From NCBI GenBank assembly GCA_030685235.1, contig MU839211.1:61619-125618 (forward strand): a DNA stretch of 64,000 nucleotides, written 5' to 3'. Source of the DNA: Copromyces sp. CBS 386.78 (taxonomy: Eukaryota > Ascomycota > Sordariomycetes > Sordariales > Sordariaceae). A program made the translations under genes and the position numbers. Position 1 is the stretch's first letter, and every line of letters begins with the position of its first letter. Of the stretch, positions 34,819-47,237 are shown in pieces. The notes under the pieces are model-generated. The model saw only the letters and a program-made list of their open reading frames with translations. It was not told the DNA's origin and did no database searches.

Positions 34819-36069
34819 CTACTTCCTCTTTGCGAATTTCGACGACGTCTTCTGTACCTTGGCTGGTGGCGCCTCATCCTCGTCATCATCCTCGTCATCG
34901 CCCTCCTCATCCTCATCGCCGCTCTCCTCAACATCATCATGATCAACCTCGTCCTCATCCAGGCTCTCGGCATCATCAAACTCCTCATCGTCCTCCTCAC
35001 CGTCATCATCGTCATCACCCTCTTCCTCATCCGACTCGCCATCGGCACCAACATCTATAAGCGCAAAGTCTTCCTCGGCACCATTGGCAACCGACTTGCC
35101 CTCGTTGTCCTCATCACCCTCCACATACACCACACCAGGCTCATCAACGTCATCCTCCTCTTCGCTCTCCTCGCCATTCTCCTGCTCTTCCTTGCCACCG
35201 CCCTGCTTCATGAACTTCCTCCACCGCATCTGCTGATCCAACATATCCAGCTTTCCCTTGAGCGCCAACAGCGCGGGCAACCCGCGCGCCCGCTCCTCCA
35301 GCACACGGTTAAGCTCGCCCAGCCTGGCCACGACCTCGGGCTGCGCGACAAGCGACCCGCCGTGCGCGACGAGGGTGGTCTGGATCCACTTCATCAAACC
35401 GAAAGCACGACCAGGACGGCGGTGCATGCGGGCCGCGAGCTTGGAGAGCAAGACGCCGGCGAGAGCCGAGTCCATGCGCGTGATGGTGTTGGTGATGATC
35501 TTGGGGTCAGAGGTCTGCAGGCACGATTCGAGGAGGTCCGAGTCGTCGGTGCGCAGGGCTTGGTTGAGCACGGTGCCGAGGGAGGTGGCGGAGATGGTGG
35601 TCTGGCCGTTGGCGCGCTGGACGGTGATGGTCTCGGCCTTGGAGGCATTGGCGGCGGCAGCTTCTTGGGCAGCCAGGGCGGAGGCAACGTCGATGGTGGC
35701 GTTGCCGCGGGCGAGGTCGCCGAATGTGGGGGAGGCGTCGTCGTCGTCGTTCTCGTCGGCGTCGGCGGCGGCTTCGTCTTGTTGGGCAGCGGGCTCGGAG
35801 AAGTGCTTAGTGGTGGTGGTGGTGGTGGACTGCTTCTCGGTAGCGGCCTCGTTGTCGCTGTTCATGTCTTCATTGTCGGAGTCGCTGTAGTGGCTGGAGG
35901 AGTCGCTGGATATCTCAATGGTTTCGGGGGCGGCCTTGGTGGCAGACTTGAGTGCTGGGCCGGTCGAGACGGCCGTCCTTGTCTCGTCGATCTTGGACTT
36001 GGTTGCGACTTTGGCGCTGGGCTTCACCACCGGCTTGACCAGGGCGAGCGCTTTCCTCTTGGTAGACAT
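34819..36069 (-). CDS. Utp12-domain protein, small-subunit processome (Utp5/WDR43-like)
   Basis: A 416-residue protein read without introns from ATG 36069 to TAG 34819. The N-terminus is basic then Ser/Asp-rich. Residues ~160-280 form a helical Utp12 domain: TSLGTVLNQALRTDDSDLLES, ITNTITRMDSALAGVLLSKLA, FGLMKWIQTTLVAHGGSL, and LLALKGKLDMLDQQMRWR. The C-terminal third is extremely acidic (Glu/Asp runs) and ends in a basic KRK. In yeast the domain is the dimerisation module of WD40 proteins of the t-Utp/UtpB groups in nucleolar pre-18S processing. Here the WD40 part is absent, as I believe is usual for filamentous-fungal Utp5-type proteins. The tail appears truncated relative to the frame that continues beyond the stop. 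Confidence 0.8.
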   Translation of the reverse strand: MSTKRKALALVKPVVKPSAKVATKSKIDETRTAVSTGPALKSATKAAPETIEISSDSSSHYSDSDNEDMNSDNEAATEKQSTTTTTTKHFSEPAAQQDEAAADADENDDDDASPTFGDLARGNATIDVASALAAQEAAAANASKAETITVQRANGQTTISATSLGTVLNQALRTDDSDLLESCLQTSDPKIITNTITRMDSALAGVLLSKLAARMHRRPGRAFGLMKWIQTTLVAHGGSLVAQPEVVARLGELNRVLEERARGLPALLALKGKLDMLDQQMRWRKFMKQGGGKEEQENGEESEEEDDVDEPGVVYVEGDEDNEGKSVANGAEEDFALIDVGADGESDEEEGDDDDDGEEDDEEFDDAESLDEDEVDHDDVEESGDEDEEGDDEDDDEDEAPPAKVQKTSSKFAKRK

Positions 36070-39000
36070 GGTTGGTAGTGGTTGGGTGTGGGACGAGAAC
36101 GAGGTTGTCGAGAGGAAGGAAGGAGAGGGTCGAGTGGAAGTCGAGGATGGTCGCGTGGGGGAAGAATCTCTTGCTTTTTCCTTATCGATTGAAAATTATA
36201 TGGACCAGATAAACAAAAAGGGTATCTGATGGTGCCAATTGGTCGGATACCAACAGCAATGGTAATCCGGTAAAGTTGGTCTTAAATGATGCAAGACGCA
36301 GGAATGCAAGATATTCGACTGAATCCGGTAAATCAACTTCAGTTGCAGGGCAGGTTTGATCGAAAATGCTGTCCGAATGGACTCGGAAGCTGCTGCAAAA
36401 AAAAATTGGGATCGCGGCCAAACTTTTTTTCAAGTGGAAGTCGCTGCAGTCCACCGGGCCCCTGCCAGCCACGGTCCCCCACTTTGGGGTACCAGGTACC
36501 TTGGAGATTTCTTGGCATTTGGTGCACAAGTGGTCCGTGCTATTTGCTGCTGCCCCCCCGTGACTTCTCATGTGACAGAAGCTGCAACGCACAGTCCAGC
36601 TGCTGTGGTGAGTCAAGACCTGTGTGGCTGCGTGGCTGTGCGTTGCGGGAGGGGATTCCTGCGTGATTAATTTGCCCTGAGGCTGCACAACACCGGGACG
36701 CTGATTCAGCGGCCAAAAGGGGTCTGTTTCATTGGTTAGAATTTCAACAGCACAAACAGGAAACTTTTTGGATCAAACTCGAACTCACTGTTGCCTTGTT
36801 GCTGCCTGTATCATTTCTCCCATTCAACATCATTCGCCCTGTTGACCCAGCACTTCCACACTTGGACACTTTCAAACCTCAGAGGATATCGTCGGGACTC
36901 ACACCCTATCATTGCAGTGTTCTATCTGGTTCGACATGCGTCCTTCTGTCGCGGTGTGAGAGAAACGGGAGGTGAAATCGAGCTGGACACGGCGGCGGGC
37001 TGAACAGCAGCTACCCTTGCACCCAGAGTGGATTATGCCGCATACGGATTGGTCATTGTGGGCTTGTGGTGAAGCCAGATCCCGGTCATCGATTTTGCGA
37101 CCCTGTTGAACTCTTCGAGCTTCTTTTTTTTCGAGAAATAAAAAGTTCGAGACAACGGAAATTCGACGACGAAGGAACGCGTGGAGAATGCCACTGTGGA
37201 AAAGAAAGCGCGACATGGCCCAAAACGACAAGGCTTGCCGTGCTTGTCCAAATAGCACTGCTACCTACCTACCTCTACGACGGGATGGGAAAGGGCTCGG
37301 TCGGTCTGATTTCGCACCCCCTCCCACGAGCCCACCTTCCCGTCTTTTTGCTTCTGCATCTTCCCCTCCGCGCCCGCTTTCTCTGCCAAAACAAGAAATT
37401 CCAGAAGGCATGCACTTCCATGCCAACATGGTTTATCTGGTCGACTCTTCAACTTTTCAGTTCCCATTTCAAGTTGCAACTTACCTATGGCAGACAGCGG
37501 TCATCGGAATCATCCATCTCATGGTGTAAGTCGTCGCGTCATTGTCGCGTACCCCAAATCTAGTCAGTCGTGGCATGCCGCTTGCAACCGAGTTGCAGTC
37601 GTTGCAACAAACGTTTCACATATCGGAATGCCCCCGTCACAACACCCAGGTTCAGTCCCGTGGTCGTTCAAAGAGTCGGCCGTGGTTGCTACCGCAGGTT
37701 CCCATTGTCCAGCGATAAGAAAGATGCCTTTTTTTTCATCGTCCCGTTGCCGTTGCCGTTTGCTTGTTTCGCTTGCTGCAATTTGCTGGGTTCTCTCCGA
37801 AGACCTTTGAACTTCCATATGAAACCGAGGCAAGAGGACGCTGTGTGCTTTGTTGCTTGTCGATTATCTTCCTACTTCGCGAGATTTCCTTGGACACTCA
37901 TGACACTTTTTCCTTTTCTGAAGCATCAAGCCGACTGAGGACATCAAACCAGTCGTTGTCCAGGCTTGTACTTGCACCGAGGCAATATTCCCGACGCGAG
38001 TCTGTCCGAGCCCAACAAGTGTTGTTTGCGCCAGTGCTTGGACATCTTTGCATCCGAACAACAGATAACCTGACAAAGGGGGGGCGGCGACTCTCTGTTG
38101 AGATGATGAAAAGAGAATGAAGCAACGAAGAAAATGAGGACAACTGGCCGATATATGTACCACCATGAAAAGATCAAAAGGCGTCCACGGCTTTTTGTGA
38201 TACGGACGCAATGTTCTTGCAACTCCAGAGTCCCTGGTGTCGATCGCGCACGGCCCACAATGCGACAGAGTGGCCAACCAGACGCTCGAATGCCGCCTCC
38301 ACCGACCAAGGGAGCCAGTCAGAAGGCGGAGGCACCCGCAGTGCCTCGTCGCTGCTTGGGAGCTCGGACAGCTTTCATAAATAGCGTCGAGCTGCCGACT
38401 GGGACTGACATGTGTTCTCACCCCCGAATTTTTGTCAAAAAGGGAGACTGCGACGCGCAACACAACAAGACACCCCCCCGCTACCGACAATTCGGCCAAT
38501 CAGGACACACAAACAACATAGAAGCCACGACCCCTCTCACAGGCTGCCTGACTCTGACGCGACGCCAGCCGCTTCTCCCCACTCCCCCCCCTCCCGTCGT
38601 TTCTTGTGACTTGTACAAGAGAACCTGCGAACCCTCCGTCCAAAAAGTTCCAACCCTTGACTAAAAAATATCTTTTTTTGCTGTTGCCCGCCCAACCAGC
38701 CAGCCCAGCCACACCCTTAAAATCAGCGGCCTGCACCACTGCACTCCAGCCCCGACCGTCTGGATTTCACGACGTTTTTCCACCCCCGACATCGTCATCG
38801 CACACATTTCAACGCAAGGCGGAAGGCCCACTTCCAGATTTGATCATTCTCAGCCTCGCACCCCCCCTGGCCTGCGCAACTTCGCAAACTTGTGAGTGGT
38901 GGCAACTTTTTTATAATTTTCTTTTCCCCTTCTTTTCCGCTTTTCTTCCCCCTCATCCCCCGACCCGACCGACGCGTGTGCACGTACCACCACTCGCGCC

Positions 39001-39422
39001 TCTCGCAACCCCAACCCTCGCGCATTTCCCGACTTTCGAGTGCTCCCACTCCACCTCCATTGTCGTCGCGCGCGCGCGCATCGCAAACGCCACTATTCGC
39101 AGTCGCATCCAGGTCGCAATCGCGTGCACTTGCGGCGGTTTACCACTTGTTGTCGTGCCACACAACATTTCATCCACACTGCACTCGTGGGATAGCACCA
39201 CAACATCCCTCTGATAAAATTATATACCAACTCTGGCTACCGAATCAACTACTTTTGCATCAAAGTGCACGGCGTTCGCTGACACGATTTCTTCAGTTGT
39301 TTTGGTGTTCCAAATCCTTGCTTAGATACCCCCCTTTCAGTTGCGCGCACACACAGACTCAGAGCATATCCAGGTGGATATCCTTTCATCTCGTCTTCTA
39401 GCTCTTTTCTCAATCTTACTGT
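36070..39422. other. 3.35-kb divergent upstream region
   Basis: Lies between the Utp12 gene (-) and bdf1 (+). The part before bdf1 (38600-39420) is pyrimidine- and C-rich with CA-rich stretches, as expected of a long 5' leader. No other gene or RNA can be supported. Confidence 0.5.
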
Positions 39423-42400
39423 ATGGCAGTTATGACAAGTCAACAAGCTGACGGTGTCGCGGGTCTCCCCGAGAAGCCCGTCGTCACCATGGCTACTGAG
39501 GCTCCTTCTACTACCACTCCTGATGCGCCTGTGGCAGAGGCGCCCAAGAGTGATGCTGCTCCTGCTCCTGCTACTGCTGATGCTGTTGCGGCACCAACCC
39601 CTGATGCGCCAGTGAAGGATGTTGCAAATGGTGATCGAAAAGAAACAGAAGTGAATGGGTGAGTTACATTACCTGCCAGTTACCTTATAGTACCTATCGA
39701 TTTTGTCTCAGATCCCCTTCACCTGAAGATGACGCATTCACTTGCGCCGCTTCGCCACCCGAGCTTTTTTTTTTTCCTTTTTTTCCCGCCAACCCCTCCA
39801 AAACCTGAACCTTGAACGCTAATTTCTTCCCGTAGTCACGACGAAGAGGTCTCCCCCAAAACTCTTGTACCAGAAACTAAAACCGATAGCCTTCCCACTC
39901 CTAAGGACGAACCTTTGGAAGAAGCAAAGACCACCCCAGCAAAGAAGGAAGAAGACGCCTCCAAAGTAGAAGAGTCAAAGGAAAGTGAGGGCAAGAGTGA
40001 CGAAAAGGCTCAAAAAGAGGAAGAAAAGCCCGCTCCGGTAGAGGAGGAGAAGAAGGCCGACGAACCGGCAAAGGCAGAGGAACCAGCGAAGGCAGAAGAA
40101 GAAAAGGACGAGGGCGACAAGATGGAGATCGATGCGCCAGAGCCACCGGCGGGCGATGCGCCCAAGGAGCCCATTGCATCGCCTGCGAAGGACAAGGCTC
40201 CTGAACTGGCCGCCGATGAAAAGAGCAAGGAAGAAAAGCCTGCCGCTGCCGAGGAGGCCAAGGAGGACAAGCCGGCCGAGTCAAAAGCTGACGTAGCCAC
40301 GGAAGCGAAGCCGGAAGAAGCCAAGGAGGAGGCCCCTGCTCCTTCCGCAACTGAAACCCCCACCACCGAGCCCGCGCCAAAACCACCCGCGTCTCCTGCA
40401 AAACAACAAGACGTGGAAATGGCTGATGCGCCTGCGACGGTCGAGGAGCCCGCCAAAACAGAAGAGTCGAAGCCCGCCGAGGTGACACCCACAGCGACTC
40501 AACAAGAAACACAAGACACTGCTGTCAGTGACGTAGCGCCCCCCACACCAGCTGAAGAGGCGAAGAAGGACAAGGACGCGCCTCGGCCATTCCCCGCCGC
40601 TCCCGTTACCGCAGACACGAGCATGTCGGACGCGCCCCCGCCGTCGTCCAAGCCCTACAGGGAGCGCGAGGAAGACAGCGAAGATGAACCCGTCGCCAAA
40701 CGCGCAAAGGTGTCCCCTGCCGCAGATCAGGCCAACGCTAAGAGCGAAGCCAAGAGGGAGGACAAGATGGACGTCGACAGTAAGCCTGTGGCATCATCTG
40801 CATCCACTCCGGCCGCCGAAAGGAGCGACAGGAACGAACACAAGTCGCTGGCGGATGACTCAATCAACAACCTGCCTATATCGGATTACATGAACCGTCA
40901 GATCCGTATGGTGTTGGCTGGCGTCAAGAAGACCAAAGCGGGCTTTCACTTCCGTCTTCCCGTGTCGGACCTCTGGCCCGGTCTGTGGAATGAGTACTCG
41001 GCCAAGGTTAAGGACCCTGTCGACATTCAGACCATGGAAAGGCGGCTCCGCGGGACCCTGACTAAGTACCAGACCCTAGGAGACTTCAAGCGCGACCTGG
41101 ACAAGCTCGTGCAAAACTCCATCACCTTCAACGGCGAGTATCACGACGTTACTGCCGCCGCTCGGTCGTGTCGCGATACTATCGTGTCTCGACTAGGTGG
41201 TTGCTCAGCCTTTGAGCCGTCGAGGCCTGAGAAGAAGGACTTGGCGAAGCAGCACACGACCCGTCATGCGGAGCCGAGAGCGGCTACTCACCACTCTTCT
41301 CCCCCGGCGCCTCTTCCCCAGCGCCCTCAACAGCCCCGCGTCAACACCGCGGCGGTGCCCACGCCCTCGTCCTCAAAGCCCATCGAGTCTCCTGCCTTCG
41401 CCATCCCTGCCAACAACAATGGCATGCCCTTGATCCGTCGCGACTCAACCAAGCCTGACAGCCGCGCCAAGCGCCCCGTGAAGCCTACTCATTCCAAGGA
41501 CCTTGTCTATGACACGAAGCGCAAGAAGAAGTTGAGCCCTGAACTCCGCTTCTGCGAAGAGGTGCTCACTGAACTCCGCAAGCAGAGATACTACGAGTTC
41601 AACGAGGCCTTCCAGAAGCCTGTTGACCCCGTTGCCCTCAACATCCCAACTTACCACAAGGTGGTCAAGAAGCCGATGGACTTGTCGACGATGCAGAGCA
41701 AGCTCAACGCGGGCGACTACGCCAACGCCAAGGAGTTCGAACGCGACTTTGAGCTTATCATCAAGAACTGTAGGCTTTTCAACGGCGAGCAGCACATCGT
41801 ATATGACCAGGCTCTGCGACTGCAAAACCTCTACCGCCGTGAAATGTCCAAGAAAGACGAGTGGTTGGCTAAGCATGCTCCTCCTCCTGCGGCTCATCAT
41901 TCTTCGAACACTAGTCCTAGGATGAAGGATGAGTCGGACTGGGAAGAGCCCGAATCGGAGGGCGAGCCGGAGGTGGATGAGGAGCTTAAGGGGGCCCAAC
42001 AACGTCTGGCGAGCTATATGAAGCGTCTGGAGGAAGAGCAGAAGAAGATCAACGACATCATGCTCGAGATGAACCCGAACATGGCGGACGTTGAGATTGC
42101 TCAGTCCGTGGTCGCCATGCTTCAGAAGCAGATCATCACCGAGAGGTCCAAAATCGCCTCCATGCAGCCGACGAAGAAGGCCGCACCTGCGAAGTCGCAT
42201 CACGCCAAGCCCGCGGCCAGCAAGCCCAAGAAGGCCATGCCGTCCGGTGGCAGCAGCTCTCACCACGCTGGTGGCAACGTTGCCAAAAAGGCTGGCGGTG
42301 GCCATTCGAGCATGGGCGGTCATGGAGGTGGTGGTATGGGAGGTATGCCCAAGAAGGCGGCGGCTCGGAAGCCCGCGCCGAAGCGCAAGATGGGTACGAT

Positions 42401-42887
42401 CGAGAAGGAGGTTATTGCAGCCGGTATTGCCGAGCTGGAAGGCGCCCAACTTGAGCGTGCTATCGAGATCATCAAGACCGATACCGGCACGGGCGAGAAC
42501 GACTCGGGCGAATTGGAGCTGGACATCGATCAGCTTTCTCAAGAAGCCCTTACCCAGTTGTACGACCTCGCCATCAAGGCGTTCCCCCACCTGCAAAGGG
42601 AAAAGGAACGCACCATGGCCGCCCAGGCGGCGCCTCCTCCCCCACCTGCCGCGCAGCGGTCTAAACCGGTTCAGAAGACCAAGAAGAACAAGCCGATGAG
42701 CAAGATGGAGCAGGAGCGCAGACTCCAACAGTTGAACGAGCTTCGCGCCCAGGCCGGCCGCCAAGGCTCCGGTAGTCAAGAGCCTCTGGAGTCGATCGAG
42801 GGTACGGGAAGGGCTTCTGTTGATCCCGCTCCGCAGCACCATCGCGAGGAGGACAGCGAGGATGAGGAGAGCTCTGAAGAGGAGTAA
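39423..42887 (+). CDS. bdf1: BET-family double bromodomain protein (Bdf1/Brd4-like)
   Basis: Exons 39423-39658 and 39836-42887 (177-nt intron, GTGAGT..TAG) give 1095 aa. The first ~420 residues are an Ala/Glu/Lys/Pro-rich disordered region. Bromodomain 1 (about 430-535) has the acetyl-lysine Asn in ITFNGEYHDVT but lacks the usual WPF shelf and has GFHFRLPVSDLWPGLW, a diverged form seen in filamentous fungi. Bromodomain 2 (about 645-755) is canonical: YYEFNEAFQKPVDPVAL, YHKVVKKPMDLSTM, NCRLFNGEQHIVYDQA. The extraterminal (NET) domain is at about 928-1000 (MGTIEKEVIAAGIAEL...ELELDIDQLSQEALTQLY). The C-terminus is acidic, ending DSEDEESSEEE. It reads acetylated histones H3/H4 and acts in transcription and chromatin boundary control. 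The coding frame is complete; the start could be the second Met (MTSQQ). Confidence 0.95.
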
Positions 42888-45784
42888 CATGGTTCACGCG
42901 TCCACTAGGTCTGCTCGCCCTCCACCTCCAGTCCGACACTTCCCACTGGTCTTGGTGGTCTCGCTCTCGATCATATGACCAGGGCTCACTCAGATGGGGT
43001 CCGTCGGATGTGCTATCTTCTTGCTCGACTTGACATCCATACTTAATGGATAACACGTATGTGCCATGCCATGCTCTCGCCTATCTTATTTCAGCTTGTT
43101 CAGGCATAGCTTCTCTTCGGGGGCACACTTACCTGATGGCTTGCGGCCGACTTACCTGGCTTTTCCAACTTTGAAGGGCAGCATTGAGACTTATACCTCG
43201 AGATTTTGACCATTCGGATTGGCACTCCCGTATGAGTCATCATCGTCTCTTTCCCTCTCTCCCTTTCCGTAGCAAAACCAGTTAGCATCGTATTTTACCA
43301 GCGGGCGCATTTGTGTGTGTCCGCTTGGATTAGCAGAGAACGGTCGGTGGCTTATGGTTTATCGTTCGTTTCTCAGTTGGGGGAACAGAGAGAACGAATG
43401 GATAGTGCTAGCCCACTCGTTCTTTGCTTGCTTGCTTTTCCAAACTCGTAAGAGCAACATGAGGTAGCGGACGGTTATGAAGATGGAGGCAGAATATGGA
43501 AGGGAGGGGATTACGGGGGAAAAAAAGAGATAAAATAATAGGAGGACATTGCAAGGAAACGGAGTCTTTTACTGCTGCGTTATGCGCGTGTTGCTTGCTT
43601 GCTTGGTGATGATGGAATGATTCGTGATGAAGTTGCTTTTGCGCCTTGCGCTTTTAGCAAGATGGGGAAAAGATGGATGGAGAATGCATGATGGTTTGGG
43701 GTGTTACTGGTAGTAGGTTAGACAATGGAATGGTTCTTTACTTACCTTGATGTCTGTCGCCGTTTGTGACTCATGATGCTGTCGGGCCCTGTATTGCAGA
43801 GACATGCTCGTGAAATGGTGTCATGTCAAGATTGTCGTCGAGGGGTATCGACGTCGTCCAAGTTGATCGACGGCACTCGGCTGCCATTGTTGTCGGTAAA
43901 AGCTTGTCCTTTCTTCTCGAGTTCGTGTCATCGTGTCTGTTGCGCCTGGAAGTCCCAATAAAATTCTTGCTAGGCATGTGTGCCTTCCTGATCATCGACT
44001 TGCAAGCCTTTTCGCCCCCGATGCCCCAACAAAAGCCACCCAGCGGATCGGACGGGCAAAGAGCAGGTGGGCCACGACGACTTCGAGCCATGTGCGCTTG
44101 TGGATCAGCCGCCCTGACTAGGCATGCCTGCTCAGGGTGGATTTTGAGTGCGATGCTCCGACGTCTCTCGGCCGGCCACCTGGTCGTCGAGGACGGCATG
44201 AAGATAGGAAGGTAAAGGCCGGAAACCGGAAAAAACTTTGCTCCCGTGGGTTGCTGGTGACGGTGATTGTACTTGCAAGGAAGAAGCGTAGGCAGGCGTG
44301 TGTCAACTTGGTCTTGTCTTGATATGTCGGGATGAAGTGTATGAGAGACCACCCGTCAGCGCGAGTGGACAGCATTTCTACCTCTAGGGCGGAATTGGTA
44401 CTGTAACAGTGCCCATGGTTAGCGAGGGGAGCAGTGGGTTGGTTGCAGGAACCCCGCTGTACTACCAGCTGCTCGTGACAGTGACGTCCGGATACTTGCC
44501 AGGCCTCTGACGAGCGCCATTTGCGCCGACGAGGGTTGTGGAATGTCAAATTACCCGTGGGGATTTCGTAATTGTGTCTTTGGCGGCTTTGTTCCCGGGC
44601 GAAATCACGTTTCTGAAGCGTGGAAGATATTTTGTCTTCCGAGAGATAGCGACTTTCGATGCGTCTAAGAACCCAGACGGAGACGGGACCCGACTGAGGC
44701 GAGTCTTCCGTGAAACATGTTCCGTCGAGGCGATCGCCGACTTGTTCTAGGAAACAATCTGCCATCGGATACGGTACTGTCGGAAGATGGTGGAATTAGC
44801 CTTCATGTCCATCAACAAGCGTACCTTATTAACGACGAGGTGTCGATGGGATACTCACCGTCGCTCTTGCTCCAGCTTCCGTGCGGCCATCGAGGTTCTT
44901 GCGCACATGGGAAGAGTCGGTGAAGAAGCCACCGAAGGGCATTTCGGGAATGAAGAGTAGAAACAGATATCATGAGACCGGTAGATCCATGCTTGAGTAG
45001 CAAAGGCAAAGGCAAGGTAATTGAGCTAGGAGAAACGACGGTGATGGGTTGTGGGTTGTTCGGTGGTTGGTTGTTGGTCGGTTGGCCGCGAATTTAGTGC
45101 TGTGTTTTGGGTTGGTTTTGGACATTTTGCGGGGGCCCAGTGGGCAGTGGGAGAACGGCGGCCCGTAACGCTTTCCCTCAGCCGCCAGCCGAGGGGTTCC
45201 GTCACGGTTCGTGCTTCCATGTCCCTCCACAGCACAGCCGCCCCAGGACGTTTTGTGGCAGACTTTAGGGCTTCACTTCTAGCACCTGTTCAACAACGAT
45301 ATGGGACGAGTCCATGTCTTTGTCACACAATGGTCACAAAACCTTTATGACGGGACCCTCGCAGCCCTTCTTCAGACCACCGCTTAGGAAAGCCATTCAC
45401 CTGTTCTGCCAGTTCAGACAGATAACTCGCAGACAATGGAGCTGAGATCGAGTCCCACTGTTTGTTCAGCTGCCCGACTTGGGACATGCCCTGGCCATCC
45501 CGTGGAACTGCCTTGATCTTGCCCAAGGCCCAGGGCATCAATGGTAGTAGGTACTCTTGACGGGAATGTGCACCATTACAGGCAAATTGTTCAATGCGTG
45601 GGATATTCAACATCTATGACGGGGGAACTAGCTGGCTTGCAGTTTCCATGTTTACATTCTCGTCGAGTAAACGGACACCACTCATTGTACTCGACATCAA
45701 CGTGGTCGATACAGCTTCATCATCTTTCGAACAATCAATCTGCCTTGGTTGTCTACTTGGAACGACACAGAAAGAAATAAGCAA

Positions 45785-45815
<31 letters not shown>
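42888..45815. other. 2.9-kb gene-poor region
   Basis: 3' flank of bdf1 and leader of the DUF6640-like gene. Frames present (for example around 43800-44750) have no recognisable domain. The only feature is the (ATC)10 run immediately before the next start codon. Confidence 0.5.
45786..45815 (+). repeat. (ATC)10 microsatellite abutting a start codon
   Basis: Ten perfect ATC units end exactly at the ATG at 45816. In the reading frame of the gene they would encode Ile, but no usable upstream ATG makes them coding, so they lie in the 5' UTR. Confidence 0.9.
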
Positions 45816-45817
<2 letters not shown>

Positions 45818-46343
45818 GCTCGGAAAGATTCTCCTAACCATTGACGCCCTCTTCCTCCTCTTTGCTACCCCGGCGGCCGACTACAGCAAAACCCACATGT
45901 TCAATCCAGCCTGGAAGCCACATGCAAAGTATGTACCAACCCCACCGGTTATCGTACAATGTCTAGTCTCGTACTGAAGCAGTCCCGACAGATTTCATTG
46001 CGGCCAAACCATCACCATTTCCGTCGTCATGGGTCTCGCTACCCTCTTGTACACCTGGCTACCATCCGGCCGTATCCCCAAATCAGGCCCGGTCCCCACA
46101 CCAGCCGTACTAGCCGAAAGGCGTGAGCGGATGAAGGAATCCTTTCGAACGGCGGGCTTCCTCGGAAGTGTCTACTGGTTAGCAGGTGTGGCAGCCATCC
46201 TGTATCCCAACACTGCAGGAACCGATCCCGAGTTCGGCAACATCACCGACTTCCCTCAGGGAAAGGTGTTCCCGGTATTAGCTGGTTTGGCTATCTTGGG
46301 GGCATGGCTCGAGACGAGGCGTCTTGGAAGGCTCCAAGCGTGA
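45816..46343 (+). CDS. Small multi-pass membrane protein, DUF6640-like
   Basis: Exons 45816-45928 and 45992-46343 (63-nt intron, GTATGT..CAG) encode 154 aa. The signature is DYSKTHMFNPAWKPHAKFHCGQT spanning the splice junction, giving confidence in the intron. Three to four hydrophobic segments are seen: LLTIDALFLLFATPA, ITISVVMGLATLLYTWL, GFLGSVYWLAGVAAILY and VFPVLAGLAILGAWL. I connect it with the fungal DUF6640 family, members of which are sometimes mislabelled acetyltransferase-like. No catalytic residues are evident and its role is unknown. Membrane location is inferred. Confidence 0.75.
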
Positions 46344-47237
46344 GTGGAAGGCTGTTGATGGATGAGTGGGCAACGGAAGTCGGAGGGTGACGAAGCCCGT
46401 GTTTCAGGTCTCATATGATGGACTGCGTCTTGCCGACCGCGGTGCATACATGGTGCTCTATCCATGCCGAGATGACTTGGGCGGCCTTCACCCTGGCGAA
46501 CGATACATGACGCGTCCGGGCGCCGCCGGTGGTGTGGCTTTGAAGGGGGTCTGGAAATAGGGGGATCATGGGGGTTGTCCATTTACGGAAACTTGACTCG
46601 TGCTTGGACGGTGCGTTGTTATGTGCCTACAGGTACATTTACTCAGCTTTGCGCCGGTAGCGTATGACTTTTTATGACGGGAATGCATTTTCCTTTCTTT
46701 CTGTCTTCTGAAATTCTGAACTCTACCGAACCGCTAATCCACAGCGGAGTCCCATTCATCACCGCTAGCCCCCGGATCTACGCCGATTTCCAGGCCCTTG
46801 GCGACCGTTGAAGCCCCGTTGGTTACCCCTGAAGCTCCGTCTTGGCAGGGACTTGGCACCGGCCGTCCCCCGGAAGCACTGATCATCAGACCTGGACCTT
46901 TACGTCACAGACACTCTGATCTCACGGTCGTTTCAACCCAACTCTTCAGGTCAGGTACGAGTGAATCGTCCCATCCGAGGCCAGACTTGAGCGGAACACC
47001 ATTTTGTTGTCTACTTCCCGGCAACCAGCCCCTCGGGCACCTCTCGTTTGGATCGAACCTCGACACCATCTATCTCTCTTGGTGATTGATTCCTCCATTG
47101 ACACCACCTTGGCTTTTTGTATCCCAATTATTGCCATTCGAGATCAAGTCACCTGTACCCAACAGCGCACCACGACTGCGACTCCTCGAGGACACTGTGC
47201 AATCACTTCACCGTCAGCCCATCTTGCCCATAGCGGC
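46344..47237. other. Intergenic
   Basis: Between two plus-strand genes. It contains a GC-rich 64-codon frame (46366-46560) without recognisable features, which I do not call a gene, and a pyrimidine-containing leader before 47238. Confidence 0.45.

Noticed and set aside
34939..36078. 379-codon plus-strand frame with hydrophobic stretches resembling membrane segments
   Set aside because: Antisense of the acidic Utp12-domain gene; Leu/Val/Ile runs arise from complementary Asp/Glu codons.
41445..42890. 481-codon minus-strand frame
   Set aside because: Antisense of bdf1, whose bromodomains and NET domain on the plus strand are unambiguous.
45786..45815. Poly-Ile N-terminal extension from the (ATC)10 run
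   Set aside because: No suitable upstream ATG; the run fits a microsatellite in the 5' UTR directly before the true start.
46366..46560. GC-rich 64-codon plus-strand frame after the DUF6640-like gene
   Set aside because: No signal peptide, domain, or conserved motif, and it sits in the likely 3' UTR of the upstream gene.
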